Assembly: GCF_017311415.1 (NCBI RefSeq)
Contig: NZ_JAEKIS010000009.1
Location: forward strand, 124,001 to 188,000
DNA from: Salipiger abyssi
GTDB taxonomy: Bacteria > Pseudomonadota > Alphaproteobacteria > Rhodobacterales > Rhodobacteraceae
Reading direction: 5' to 3'
Length of the DNA: 64,000 bases
Shown here in pieces: positions 46,468 to 55,686 of the stretch. A program made the position numbers and the translations under genes. Every line of letters starts with the position of its first letter. Position 1 is the first letter of the stretch. The notes beneath the pieces are model-generated. The model did no database searches and had not been told where the DNA came from. It saw only the letters and a program-made list of their open reading frames with translations.

Positions 46468-49287
46468 ATGGCACCGAATTTCGCGCTTTCCCTCTCTTTC
46501 GAAGGCATCGCCCTGCTGCGCCGTGCCGGCAACGGCTGGTTCCCGCTTGGCGAGGTTGCGCTGGATCGCGACGATCTCGACGCGGCCCTGCGCGCGCTGC
46601 GCGATGAGGCCGAGACCGCCGCTCCGGACGGGGCAAAGGTCATCCTCGTGCTGCCCAACGAGCAGATCCGCTATCTCGACCTGCCCGATCCCGGCGGCGA
46701 TGACGCGGCGCGCGGTGCCGCCGTGCGCGCGGCCTTCGATGGGGCCACACCCTACGCGGTGGACGAGCTGGTGATCGACTGGTCGCGGCGTGGCGACACG
46801 CTGCTGGCCGCCGCCGTCGCGCGCGAGACGCTGGAGGAGGCCGACGGGTTCATCCGCGCCCACGGGTTCGATCCGGTGAGCTTCACCGCGATGCCCGAGG
46901 CCGGCAGCTTCGAGGGTCCGGCGTTTTTCGGCGCCGCGCCGGGCTGGACCGGCACGCCGCCCGAGCGGCTGTCGCAACCGGTCCGGATCGTTGCCGCGCC
47001 CGAACCGGAGCCCGAGCCCACCCCTGAGCCCGAACCGGAGGCCCCCGCCGAAGAGACGGCGCCGGATATCCCCGCGGCTGCGCTGGCACCGCTGCCCGAG
47101 CCGGCGCCCGCAAAGGCCAAGGAGCCTCCCGCGCCGGCGGCGGAGCCCGAGATCGCCGGGAGCGAAACGACACCTCCGACGCCCCCCAAGGCAGAGGCGG
47201 AAAAGGCCGCGTCCGCCGAAATGCCGGCACCGACCGAAGAGGCCCCGAACGCAGACGCGAACGCCGCGACAGAGGCCCCCCGCCCTGCCAGTTTCGGACA
47301 GGGGATTTTCGGCCCCGGCGGCAATGCCCGCGCCGATACGATCCCCGCGCTGGAGAACGAGGCACCCAAACTGCGCGCCGCGCCGGCGCTCGGCAACACC
47401 CCGCCGCTGCCCGGCGCCGGCGATGCGGCCTCCGGCCCCGCGCCGAGCTTTACCAGCATCCGCGCCACTCGCGATCTGCCGCCCGCCGCCCCCGCGCCCT
47501 CGGTGCAGCCGGCAGCCGAGCCCGGCCCGGGCGCGGCGAATGGCAAGGCCAAGCTCCGCGCCCGTGAGGCTGATGGCGCAGCCCCTGTGCCGCCCGCGCC
47601 CGTGCCGCCAACGGCAGTGCCAGCAAAGGAAAAGGACGGGCTCGGCAAGCGCGCGCGCGCCGCGCTGGCCGGCCCGGCACGCAACAAGGCCAAACCCGCC
47701 GAAGCGAAGCAGCCGCCCGCACCGAAGAAGCCCCCCCGGAAAGCCGCCAAAGCCGCGCCCGCGCCTGCTGCGCCCCCCGCCCCCGGTCCTGCCGCAAAGA
47801 GCACCCCGCCGGCGCCACGCCCGGACGCGGTGCAAACCGCCGCGCTGCGCCGCAGCCGCAACGACGATCCCGGCCCTGCCGCACCCGCGATAGCCGCCGC
47901 AGCAACCTTCGACCCGGAGGAAGAACGCCGCCGCATGACGGTGTTCGGCGCCCGCAACGGCGAGCAGATCGGCGGCAAGCCGCGCTATCTCGGGCTGATG
48001 CTGACCGCCGTGCTGCTGCTCTTCCTCGCCGGGGTGGCCGCCTGGGCGTCGGTCTTCCTCGACGAGGGGCTGTCGCGCTTCTTCGGCGGGGCGGATGTGA
48101 CCGAAACCGCCGCCGTCGCGCCCGAGGAGCCAAAGCCCGACGCAGAGACCACCGCCCTGCCGGAACCGGAGACCGAAGCGGAGGACGATACCGCGCTGAC
48201 GGCGCTGGAACCGGCCCCGACTGCGCCACCACCGCCCGCTCCAGCCCCGATACAGCCCGAGGGCGCGCAGGCGCCCACGCCGGAGGAGGCCGAGGCGCGC
48301 TATGCCGCCACCGGGATCTGGCAGCGTGCGCCCACCGCGCCGCTCGAACCCGCGCCGGATCAGGTCGAGGATCTCTATGTCGCCTCGGTCGACCCCAAGG
48401 TCGGCCAGTTCGACGCGGTGGCGCTGCCCGAGGCGCCCGCCGCCGGCGACGATCTGCCGCTCGATCCGCAGCGGCTGCCGCCCGGCCCGGATGTCCGCTT
48501 CGATCTCGACGATCAGGGGCTCGTCCGCGCCACGCCCGAGGGTGCGATCTCGCCCGATGGCGTTCGGGTCTTCGCCGGGCAACCGCCGCAGGTGCCGCCC
48601 GCACGCAGCGCCACCGAGACGCCTGGCGAGCCGGCGGCGGAGGCCGCGCCGCAGGAGGCCGCCGATCCGGCTGTCGAGCAGTTGCAGGAGCGCCGCCCAC
48701 AGGCCCGCCCCGGCGATCTCGTCGAACAGGCGGAGCGCGCCAATCTCGGCGGCATCTCGATTGCCGAGCTCTCCCGCATACGCCCGGCCCTGCGTCCGCT
48801 CAGCGCGCAGGAAGAAGCAAGCGCGCAGGCGGACGCCCAGCAGGCCGAGGATACCGCCGATCAGGCCGAGGACAACGCCGAGCCCGACACGCCCCCCGCC
48901 ACCGAGCTCGCCATCGCGAATTCGCTGGCGCCGCAGCCCCGCCCCGGCGACATGGCCGGTATCGTCCGCCGCGCCGAGCGCGAGACGGTGCAGACCGCCT
49001 CCACCGCCCCGGTGCGCATGCAGCCCGGCCCGCGCGTGCCGCAGAACACCAATGTGGCCAAGGAAGCGACGGTGCGGAACCAGATCAACCTGCGCCAGAT
49101 GAACCTGATCGGGGTGTTCGGCAAGGCGTCGAGCCGCCGCGCGCTGGTGCGGCTGTCGAACGGGCGGCTGCAAAACGTCAAGGTGGGCGACCGGCTGGAC
49201 GGCGGGCGCGTCGCCGCCATCGGGGAATCCGAGCTGCAACTCACCAAGAGCGGACGCAACATCGTGTTGCGGATGCCGAGCGGCTGA
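46468..49287 (+). CDS. GspL-like/PilP-like fusion protein with one membrane helix
   Basis: 939 residues. Residues ~1-165 look like the cytoplasmic actin-like domain of GspL/PilM (KVILVLPNEQIRYLDLP, AVDELVIDWSRRGDTLLAAAVARE). Residues ~170-490 are Pro/Ala/Glu-rich linker. One membrane helix is at ~508-530 (LGLMLTAVLLLFLAGVAAW). A second Ala/Pro/Glu linker runs to ~860. The end (~865-938; NLIGVFGKASSRRALVRLSN, VKVGDRLDGGRVAAIGESEL) matches the PilP/GspC homology-region fold. One protein would thus span from cytoplasm to periplasm like two secretion-system subunits together. No other secretion gene is nearby. Confidence 0.7.
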   Translation: MAPNFALSLSFEGIALLRRAGNGWFPLGEVALDRDDLDAALRALRDEAETAAPDGAKVILVLPNEQIRYLDLPDPGGDDAARGAAVRAAFDGATPYAVDELVIDWSRRGDTLLAAAVARETLEEADGFIRAHGFDPVSFTAMPEAGSFEGPAFFGAAPGWTGTPPERLSQPVRIVAAPEPEPEPTPEPEPEAPAEETAPDIPAAALAPLPEPAPAKAKEPPAPAAEPEIAGSETTPPTPPKAEAEKAASAEMPAPTEEAPNADANAATEAPRPASFGQGIFGPGGNARADTIPALENEAPKLRAAPALGNTPPLPGAGDAASGPAPSFTSIRATRDLPPAAPAPSVQPAAEPGPGAANGKAKLRAREADGAAPVPPAPVPPTAVPAKEKDGLGKRARAALAGPARNKAKPAEAKQPPAPKKPPRKAAKAAPAPAAPPAPGPAAKSTPPAPRPDAVQTAALRRSRNDDPGPAAPAIAAAATFDPEEERRRMTVFGARNGEQIGGKPRYLGLMLTAVLLLFLAGVAAWASVFLDEGLSRFFGGADVTETAAVAPEEPKPDAETTALPEPETEAEDDTALTALEPAPTAPPPPAPAPIQPEGAQAPTPEEAEARYAATGIWQRAPTAPLEPAPDQVEDLYVASVDPKVGQFDAVALPEAPAAGDDLPLDPQRLPPGPDVRFDLDDQGLVRATPEGAISPDGVRVFAGQPPQVPPARSATETPGEPAAEAAPQEAADPAVEQLQERRPQARPGDLVEQAERANLGGISIAELSRIRPALRPLSAQEEASAQADAQQAEDTADQAEDNAEPDTPPATELAIANSLAPQPRPGDMAGIVRRAERETVQTASTAPVRMQPGPRVPQNTNVAKEATVRNQINLRQMNLIGVFGKASSRRALVRLSNGRLQNVKVGDRLDGGRVAAIGESELQLTKSGRNIVLRMPSG

Positions 49288-49300
49288 ACCAGGCGCGCCG

Positions 49301-49344
49301 CAAATTCCTTCAAAGGAATTTGCAACTCTTTTCGAAAAGAGTTG
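49301..49344. repeat. tandem 22-nt palindromes (covarying pair), copy 2
   Basis: Abutting palindromes at 49301-49322 and 49323-49344. They follow the copy-1 rule CAA-N5-TTCGAA-N5'-TTG with arms ATTCC and CTCTT (the first has TTCAAA at its apex). It lies between the convergent GspL/PilP-like gene and uvrD, 13 bp and 7 bp from the two stops, so it may terminate both. Confidence 0.85.
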
Positions 49345-49351
49345 CCGTCGC

Positions 49352-51793
49352 TCAGAACGGCACGTCGTCCTCCGCGTGCACGAAACGCGCGACCACCTTC
49401 TTCACCCCGGATTTCTCGAAGGCGATCTCCAGCTTGTCGCCCTCGATCCCGGTGATCTCGCCATAGCCGAATTTCTGGTGAAACACCCGCTGGCCCATCT
49501 CGAAGGCCGAGACCGCCTGAAGGTCGATCACCGTATTGCGGCTCTCGCGCGGCTGGCTCACCGGGCGCTGCGACGAGCGTTCCTGCAAGCGCTTCCAGCC
49601 CGGGGAATTATAGACATTGGCCTCCGCCGCCCGCGTCTCCAGCCCCGATCCGCCGCCATAGGCCGCGGCCGCGCCGAAGCCGCCACCATAGAGCCCCGGC
49701 GGCGTCAGCACCTCCACATGCGCCTCGGGCAGCTCGTCGATGAAACGCGACGGCAGCGCCGATTGCCACTGGCCGAACACCCGGCGGTTGCCGGCAAAGG
49801 AGATCGTGCAAAGCTCCTCGGCCCGGGTGATGCCGACATAGGCCAGCCGCCGCTCCTCCTCCAGGCCCTTCAGCCCGCTCTCGTCCATGCTGCGCTGCGA
49901 CGGGAACAGCCCGTCCTCCCAGCCCGGCAGGAAGACGCAGGGGAATTCCAGCCCCTTGGCCGCGTGCAGCGTCATGATCGAGACCTTGGCGCCAGCCTCC
50001 TCGCTCTCGTTGTCCATGATCAGCGCGACGTGTTCGAGGAAGCCCTGAAGGTTCTCGAACTGCTCCAGCGCCTTGACCAGTTCCTTGAGGTTCTCCAGCC
50101 GGCCCGGCGCCTCGGGCGTCTTGTCGTTCTGCCACATCGCCGTGTAGCCGGATTCGTCGAGAATGACCTCGGCCAGCTCCATATGGCTAAGCTCCGGCGT
50201 GCCGCGCCGGGTCTCGCCCACCACAAAGGCGGGCTCGTCGTCGATCACATCGGCACTGTCTTCGGCCTCGCCCGGGCGCAGCACCGGCCCCAGCATGGTC
50301 TCGCGCCAGCGCGCCAGGTTTTCGCAGAGCATCCGCAGCTGGCCGGCGCCCTTGCCGCGGAGCCGCTCCTCCTCCACCGCGATGCGGGCGCCCTCGATCA
50401 GGGACACGCCGAATTCCCGCGCCGTCGCCTGGATGGTCTGCTGCGCCTTGTCGCCAAGGCCGCGCTTGGGGGTGTTGACGATGCGCTCGAAGGCGAGATC
50501 GTCATCGGGCGAGACCACCAGCCGGAAATAGGCCATGGCATCGCGGATCTCCATCCGCTCGTAAAAGCGCGGGCCGCCGATCACCCGATAGGGCAGACCG
50601 ATGGTGAGGAACCGGTCCTCGAAGGCGCGCATCTGATGCGAGGCACGCACCAGAATGGCGATATCGTCGAGCGAATATTGCCGCAGCCCGCGCGTGCCCT
50701 TTTGCAGCGACTCGATCTCCTCGCCGATCCAGCGCGCCTCTTCCTCGCCATCCCAGTGGCCGATGAGGCGGACCTTCTCGCCCTCCTCGGCCTGTGTCCA
50801 GAGCTCCTTGCCCAGACGCCCCTCATTGCCGCGGATCACGCCGGAGGCGGCGGCGAGGATATGTGGGGTCGAGCGGTAATTCTGTTCCAGCCGCACCACA
50901 TGGGCGCCGGGAAAATCCTTTTCGAACCGCAGGATGTTGCCGACCTCGGCACCGCGCCAGCCATAGATCGACTGGTCGTCGTCGCCGACGCAGCAGATAT
51001 TCTTGTGCGCGCCCGCCAGCAGCCGCAGCCAGAGATACTGCGCGACGTTGGTGTCCTGATACTCGTCCACGAGGATGTAGCGGAACCAGCGCTGATACTG
51101 CGCCAGCACGTCCGGATGCGCCTGAAAGATCGTCACCACATGCAGCAGCAGATCGCCGAAATCGCAGGCGTTGAGTTCGCGCAGACGGGCCTGATACTGT
51201 TCGTAAAGCTCGGTGCCGCGATGGTTGAAGGCGCCAGCCTCGGAGGCGGGCACCTTGGCGGGTGTCCAGGCGCGGTTCTTCCAGTGGTCGATGAGCGAGG
51301 CGAGTTGCCGCGCCGGCCAGCGCTTTTCGTCGATATTGTTGAGCGAGAGCAGCTGTTTCAGCAGGCGGATCTGGTCGTCGGTATCGAGAATGGTGAAATT
51401 GCTCTTGAGCCCGGCCAGCTCCGCATGGCGGCGCAGCAGCTTGACGCAGATCGCATGGAAGGTGCCGAGCCAGGGCATGCCCTCGATCTGCTGGCCGAGC
51501 ATGCGGCCCACCCGCTCCTTCATCTCGCGCGCGGCCTTGTTGGTGAAGGTCACCGCGAGGATCTCGTTCGGGCGCGCGTTGCCGCTCATCAGCAGATGCA
51601 CGATCCGCGCGGTCAGCGCCTTGGTCTTGCCGGTGCCGGCGCCGGCGAGCATCAGCACCGGCCCGTCCATCTGCAACACCGCCTCGCGCTGCGCCGGATT
51701 CAGGTCGTCGAGATAGGGCGCGGGCCGTGCCGCCATGGCACGGGCCGACAGCGACGCGCCTTCGAAGGCGTCCATGTCATCGAAACTGCTCAT
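49352..51793 (-). CDS. uvrD: UvrD/PcrA-type ATP-dependent DNA helicase
   Basis: 813 residues. SF1A motifs: LNPAQREAV, Walker A AGAGTGKTKALTARI, TFTNKAAREMKER, VDEYQDTN, GDDDQSIYGWRGA, LEQNYRST and VSIMTLHAAKGLEFPCVFLPG. The C-terminal Tudor-like tail (GQRVFHQKFGYGEITGIEGDKLEIAFEKSG in part) is present. It unwinds 3'-5' in excision and mismatch repair. It is divergent from pyc over 254 bp. Confidence 0.97.
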   Translation of the reverse strand: MSSFDDMDAFEGASLSARAMAARPAPYLDDLNPAQREAVLQMDGPVLMLAGAGTGKTKALTARIVHLLMSGNARPNEILAVTFTNKAAREMKERVGRMLGQQIEGMPWLGTFHAICVKLLRRHAELAGLKSNFTILDTDDQIRLLKQLLSLNNIDEKRWPARQLASLIDHWKNRAWTPAKVPASEAGAFNHRGTELYEQYQARLRELNACDFGDLLLHVVTIFQAHPDVLAQYQRWFRYILVDEYQDTNVAQYLWLRLLAGAHKNICCVGDDDQSIYGWRGAEVGNILRFEKDFPGAHVVRLEQNYRSTPHILAAASGVIRGNEGRLGKELWTQAEEGEKVRLIGHWDGEEEARWIGEEIESLQKGTRGLRQYSLDDIAILVRASHQMRAFEDRFLTIGLPYRVIGGPRFYERMEIRDAMAYFRLVVSPDDDLAFERIVNTPKRGLGDKAQQTIQATAREFGVSLIEGARIAVEEERLRGKGAGQLRMLCENLARWRETMLGPVLRPGEAEDSADVIDDEPAFVVGETRRGTPELSHMELAEVILDESGYTAMWQNDKTPEAPGRLENLKELVKALEQFENLQGFLEHVALIMDNESEEAGAKVSIMTLHAAKGLEFPCVFLPGWEDGLFPSQRSMDESGLKGLEEERRLAYVGITRAEELCTISFAGNRRVFGQWQSALPSRFIDELPEAHVEVLTPPGLYGGGFGAAAAYGGGSGLETRAAEANVYNSPGWKRLQERSSQRPVSQPRESRNTVIDLQAVSAFEMGQRVFHQKFGYGEITGIEGDKLEIAFEKSGVKKVVARFVHAEDDVPF

Positions 51794-51934
51794 GAGCCCA
51801 ATCTAGCCGCAGACGCGCATAAAGAAAAGCGGCGTTCACGCAATGTTCCACAGCTTTCACAGCGCTCCGCTTGCACGGGCTGTTGCAGCTTGAAACAATG
51901 AAATCCGCTAACGGCAAATTCTGTTACGATGCGA

Positions 51935-51972
51935 TTTGCAAAACAGCTGAAAATGCGGGCTAAGTTTGCAAA
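51935..51972. promoter_or_regulatory. paired TTTGCAAA boxes upstream of pyc
   Basis: Perfect TTTGCAAA palindromes at 51935-51942 and 51965-51972, 30 bp apart (about three helical turns), 76 bp before the pyc ATG. TTTGCAAA is the core bound by ScfR/RamB-family acyl-CoA regulators such as PccR of Rhodobacter sphaeroides, where the two boxes are closer together. Confidence 0.55.
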
Positions 51973-52047
51973 GCCATCTTGCGCCGCAGCGCGGCATCGC
52001 GTTCACTCCCCGCCACGGTTCGGAACGGCCCAAAACGGAGGAAAATA

Positions 52048-55000
52048 ATGTCCGAGTTCCAGAAGATTCTCATCGCCAACCGCGGTGAGATCGCCATTCG
52101 CATCATGCGGGCGGCCAACGAGATGGGAAAAAAGACGGTCGCCGTCTTTGCGGAGGAAGACAAGCTCGGGCTCCATCGTTTCAAAGCCGACGAGGCCTAT
52201 CGCATCGGCGAAGGTCTCGGGCCGGTCGCGGCCTATCTGTCGATCCCCGAGATCATCCGCGTCGCCAAGGAATCCGGCGCGGATGCGATCCATCCGGGCT
52301 ATGGGCTGCTCTCTGAAAACCCCGATTTCGTCGATGCCTGTGTGGAGGCGGGCATCACCTTTATCGGACCCAAGGCCGAAACCATGCGCGCGCTCGGCGA
52401 CAAGGCCAGCGCCCGCAAGGTCGCCATCGAGGCCGGCGTTCCGGTCATCCCCGCCACCGAAGTGCTGGGCGACGATTTCAAGGCCATCGCCAAGGAGGCC
52501 GAAGAGATCGGCTATCCGCTGATGCTCAAGGCAAGCTGGGGCGGCGGCGGGCGCGGCATGCGCCCGATCGAAAGCCCCAAGGAGCTGAAGGAAAAGGTGC
52601 TGGAGGGCCGCCGCGAGGCCGAGGCCGCCTTTGGCAATGGCGAGGGGTATCTGGAAAAGATGATCACCCGCGCCCGCCATGTCGAGGTGCAGATCCTCGG
52701 CGACAAGCAGGGCAATATCTACCACCTCTATGAGCGCGACTGCTCGGTGCAGCGCCGCAACCAGAAAGTGGTCGAGCGCGCCCCTGCCCCCTATCTCTCC
52801 GAGGCGCAGCGCGAAGAGCTCTGCGAGCTGGGCCGCAAGATCTGCGCGCATGTGAACTACGAATGCGCCGGCACGGTCGAGTTCCTGATGGATATGGACT
52901 CGGGCAAGTTCTACTTCATCGAGGTCAACCCGCGCGTGCAGGTCGAGCATACGGTGACTGAAGAGGTCACCGGCATCGACATCGTGCAGGCGCAGATCAT
53001 GATCGCCGAGGGCAAGAGCCTCGCCGAAGCCACCGGCAAGGCCAGCCAGTACGATATCAAGCTGACCGGCCACGCGCTGCAAACCCGGATCACCACCGAG
53101 GATCCGACCAACAATTTCATCCCCGATTACGGCCGCATCACCGCCTATCGCTCGGCCACCGGCATGGGCATCCGTCTCGACGGCGGCACCGCCTATGCGG
53201 GCGGGGTGATCACCCGCTATTACGATTCGCTGCTGGTGAAGGTGACCGCCAAGGCGCCGACGCCGGAAAAGGCGATCAAGCGGATGGACCGGGCGCTGCG
53301 GGAATTCCGCATCCGGGGGGTGAGCACGAATATCGACTTCGTGATCAACCTGCTGAAACACCCGGTTTTCCTGAACAACCAGTACACCACCAAGTTCATC
53401 GACACGACGCCCGAGCTCTTCGATTTCAAGAAGCGCCGCGACCGGGGCACCAAGGTGCTGACCTATCTCGCCGATATCACGGTGAACGGGCATCCGGAGG
53501 TGCAGGGCCGTCCCAAGCCGCATGCGGAGCTGAAGCCGGCCAAGCCGCCGGCGCCGCGCACCGAGACGCCGCCCGCCGGCACGCGCACGCTGCTGGAGGA
53601 GAAAGGCGCACAGGCGGTGGCCGACTGGATGGCCGCGCAGAAACAGCTGCTGATCACCGACACCACCATGCGCGACGGTCACCAGTCGCTGCTGGCCACC
53701 CGCATGCGCTCGCTCGACATGATCAAGGTGGCGCCGGCCTATGCGGCGAACCTCTCGGGGCTGTTCTCGGTGGAATGCTGGGGCGGCGCGACCTTCGACG
53801 TGGCCTACCGCTTCCTCCAGGAATGCCCCTGGCAGCGGCTGCGCGACATCCGTGCCAAGATGCCCAACGTCATGACGCAGATGCTGCTGCGCGCCTCGAA
53901 CGGGGTGGGCTATACCAACTATCCCGACAATGTGGTGCAGAGCTTTGTGGCGCAGGCGGCGGCCTCGGGTGTCGACGTGTTCCGCGTCTTCGACAGCTTG
54001 AACTGGGTCGAGAACATGCGCGTCGCCATGGATGCGGTGATCGAAAGCGGCAAGGTCTGCGAGGGCACGATCTGCTATACCGGCGATATCCTCGACCCGG
54101 CCCGCGCCAAATACGACCTGAAATACTATGTCGCGATGGGCAAGGAGCTGAAGGCCGCCGGCGCGCATGTGCTGGGGCTGAAGGACATGGCCGGGCTGCT
54201 GAAACCCTCCGCCGCCGGCGCGCTGATCTCGGCGCTGAAGGAAGAGGTCGGCCTGCCGATCCATTTCCACACCCATGACACCAGTGGTGCGGCTATCGCC
54301 ACCATCATGGAGGCGTCGAAAGCGGGCGTCGACGCGGTGGATGCGGCGATGGATGCGCTTTCCGGCAACACCTCGCAGCCGACGCTGGGCTCCATCGTCG
54401 AGGCGCTGCGTCACACCGACCGCGACACCGGGCTCGACATGGAGGTGATCCGCGAGACCTCGAACTACTGGGAAGCGGTGCGCGGCCAGTACGCCGCTTT
54501 CGAGAGCGGCATGCAGTCGCCCGCCTCCGAGGTCTATCTGCACGAGATGCCGGGCGGCCAGTTCACCAACCTCAAGGCGCAGGCGCGTTCGCTGGGGCTG
54601 GAAGAGCGCTGGCACGAGGTCGCCAAGACCTATGCCGACGTGAACATGATGTTCGGCGATATCGTCAAGGTGACCCCCTCCTCCAAGGTGGTGGGCGACA
54701 TGGCGCTGATGATGGTCAGCCAGGGCCTGACCCGCGCGCAGGTCGAGGATCCGAAGACCGAGGTGAGTTTCCCCGATTCGGTCATCGACATGATGCGCGG
54801 CAATCTCGGCCAGCCGCCGGGCGGCTTTCCCAAGGGGATCGTCAAGAAGGTTCTGAAGAGCGAAAAGCCCAACACCGACCGCCCCGGCGCGCATCTGGCG
54901 CCGGCCGATTTCGACGCGCTGCGCAAGGAGCTTGAGGCGAAATTCGAGGATGTCGAATTCGACGACGAGGATTTCAACGGCTACCTGATGTATCCCAAGG

Positions 55001-55491
55001 TCTTCACCGATTACGTCGCCCGGCACGAGGATTACGGCCCCGTACGGGTGCTGCCGACGCTGAGCTATTTCTACGGCATGCAGCCCGGCGAGGAGATCAC
55101 CGCCGAGATAGACCCGGGCAAGACGCTGGAGATCCGGCTGATCGCGGTGGGCGAGACACAGGACGATGGCGAAGTGCGGGTGTTCTTTGAACTCAACGGC
55201 CAGCCGCGCACCATCCGCGTGGCCGACCGCAAGGCCAAGGCGTCCTCGGCGGCGCGACCCAAGGCAGAGACCGGAAACACCAACCATATCGGCGCGCCGA
55301 TGCCGGGCGTGGTGGCCAGCGTCGCGGTGTCTGCCGGGCAGAAGGTCAAGGAAGGCGATCTGCTGCTGACCATCGAGGCAATGAAGATGGAAACCGGCCT
55401 GCATGCCGAGCGCGACGCGACGGTGAAAGCCGTGCATGTGCAGCCGGGCGGCCAGATCGACGCCAAGGACCTTCTGATCGAGCTGGAGTGA
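52048..55491 (+). CDS. pyc: pyruvate carboxylase
   Basis: 1147 residues, single-chain type. The start at MSEFQKILIANRGEIAIRI follows CGGAGGAAA. Biotin carboxylase domain: KASWGGGGRGMR and IEVNPRVQVEHTVTEE. Carboxyltransferase domain: DTTMRDGHQSLLATRMR, AFD-like VFRVFDSLNWV, and the metal His in HFHTHDTSG. The C-terminal biotin Lys is in EAMKMETG. It makes oxaloacetate from pyruvate to refill the TCA cycle; acetyl-CoA normally activates it. TTTGCAAA boxes upstream suggest acyl-CoA-linked regulation. Two hairpins follow. Confidence 0.98.
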   Translation: MSEFQKILIANRGEIAIRIMRAANEMGKKTVAVFAEEDKLGLHRFKADEAYRIGEGLGPVAAYLSIPEIIRVAKESGADAIHPGYGLLSENPDFVDACVEAGITFIGPKAETMRALGDKASARKVAIEAGVPVIPATEVLGDDFKAIAKEAEEIGYPLMLKASWGGGGRGMRPIESPKELKEKVLEGRREAEAAFGNGEGYLEKMITRARHVEVQILGDKQGNIYHLYERDCSVQRRNQKVVERAPAPYLSEAQREELCELGRKICAHVNYECAGTVEFLMDMDSGKFYFIEVNPRVQVEHTVTEEVTGIDIVQAQIMIAEGKSLAEATGKASQYDIKLTGHALQTRITTEDPTNNFIPDYGRITAYRSATGMGIRLDGGTAYAGGVITRYYDSLLVKVTAKAPTPEKAIKRMDRALREFRIRGVSTNIDFVINLLKHPVFLNNQYTTKFIDTTPELFDFKKRRDRGTKVLTYLADITVNGHPEVQGRPKPHAELKPAKPPAPRTETPPAGTRTLLEEKGAQAVADWMAAQKQLLITDTTMRDGHQSLLATRMRSLDMIKVAPAYAANLSGLFSVECWGGATFDVAYRFLQECPWQRLRDIRAKMPNVMTQMLLRASNGVGYTNYPDNVVQSFVAQAAASGVDVFRVFDSLNWVENMRVAMDAVIESGKVCEGTICYTGDILDPARAKYDLKYYVAMGKELKAAGAHVLGLKDMAGLLKPSAAGALISALKEEVGLPIHFHTHDTSGAAIATIMEASKAGVDAVDAAMDALSGNTSQPTLGSIVEALRHTDRDTGLDMEVIRETSNYWEAVRGQYAAFESGMQSPASEVYLHEMPGGQFTNLKAQARSLGLEERWHEVAKTYADVNMMFGDIVKVTPSSKVVGDMALMMVSQGLTRAQVEDPKTEVSFPDSVIDMMRGNLGQPPGGFPKGIVKKVLKSEKPNTDRPGAHLAPADFDALRKELEAKFEDVEFDDEDFNGYLMYPKVFTDYVARHEDYGPVRVLPTLSYFYGMQPGEEITAEIDPGKTLEIRLIAVGETQDDGEVRVFFELNGQPRTIRVADRKAKASSAARPKAETGNTNHIGAPMPGVVASVAVSAGQKVKEGDLLLTIEAMKMETGLHAERDATVKAVHVQPGGQIDAKDLLIELE

Positions 55492-55502
55492 TCCGGCCTC
55501 GC

Positions 55503-55528
55503 CGCGCGGGGGCCCTGCCCCCGGCGCG
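55503..55528. repeat. GC hairpin with bulged G after pyc
   Basis: CGCGC-GGGGGC family stem pairs with GCCCCC-(G)-GCGCG over a cct loop, leaving one bulged G on the 3' side. The hairpin at 60003-60022 has the same bulge and a three-base loop. Confidence 0.5.
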
Positions 55529-55571
55529 CCTTCGCCCGGATCGGCAAAACGCCTCGCATCGCCCCATCAAG

Positions 55572-55608
55572 ACAAAAGGCGCTTTCGGATCCCGAAAGCG
55601 CCTTTTGT
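55572..55608. terminator. 17-bp perfect hairpin between pyc and aminotransferase
   Basis: ACAAAAGGCGCTTTCGG pairs perfectly with its complement over a 3-nt loop. The AAAA/TTTT ends of the stem allow termination in both directions for the two convergent genes. Confidence 0.85.
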
Positions 55609-55686
55609 GTCCGTGCCGAAGCGGGCTGACGACCTCTCCCGATGATCGCGGAGCGCCACTCTTCGGCCAGGGTCTCTCTCAGGCAA

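Noticed and set aside
46264-49239. 991-codon Gly/Arg-rich frame opposite the GspL/PilP-like gene
   Set aside because: A shadow of the Pro/Ala-rich linker codons; low-complexity and without a start signal.
52003-55437. 1144-codon open frame on the strand opposite pyc
   Set aside because: It mirrors pyc codon structure in GC-rich DNA; the protein is His/Arg-rich, has no family motif and no RBS.
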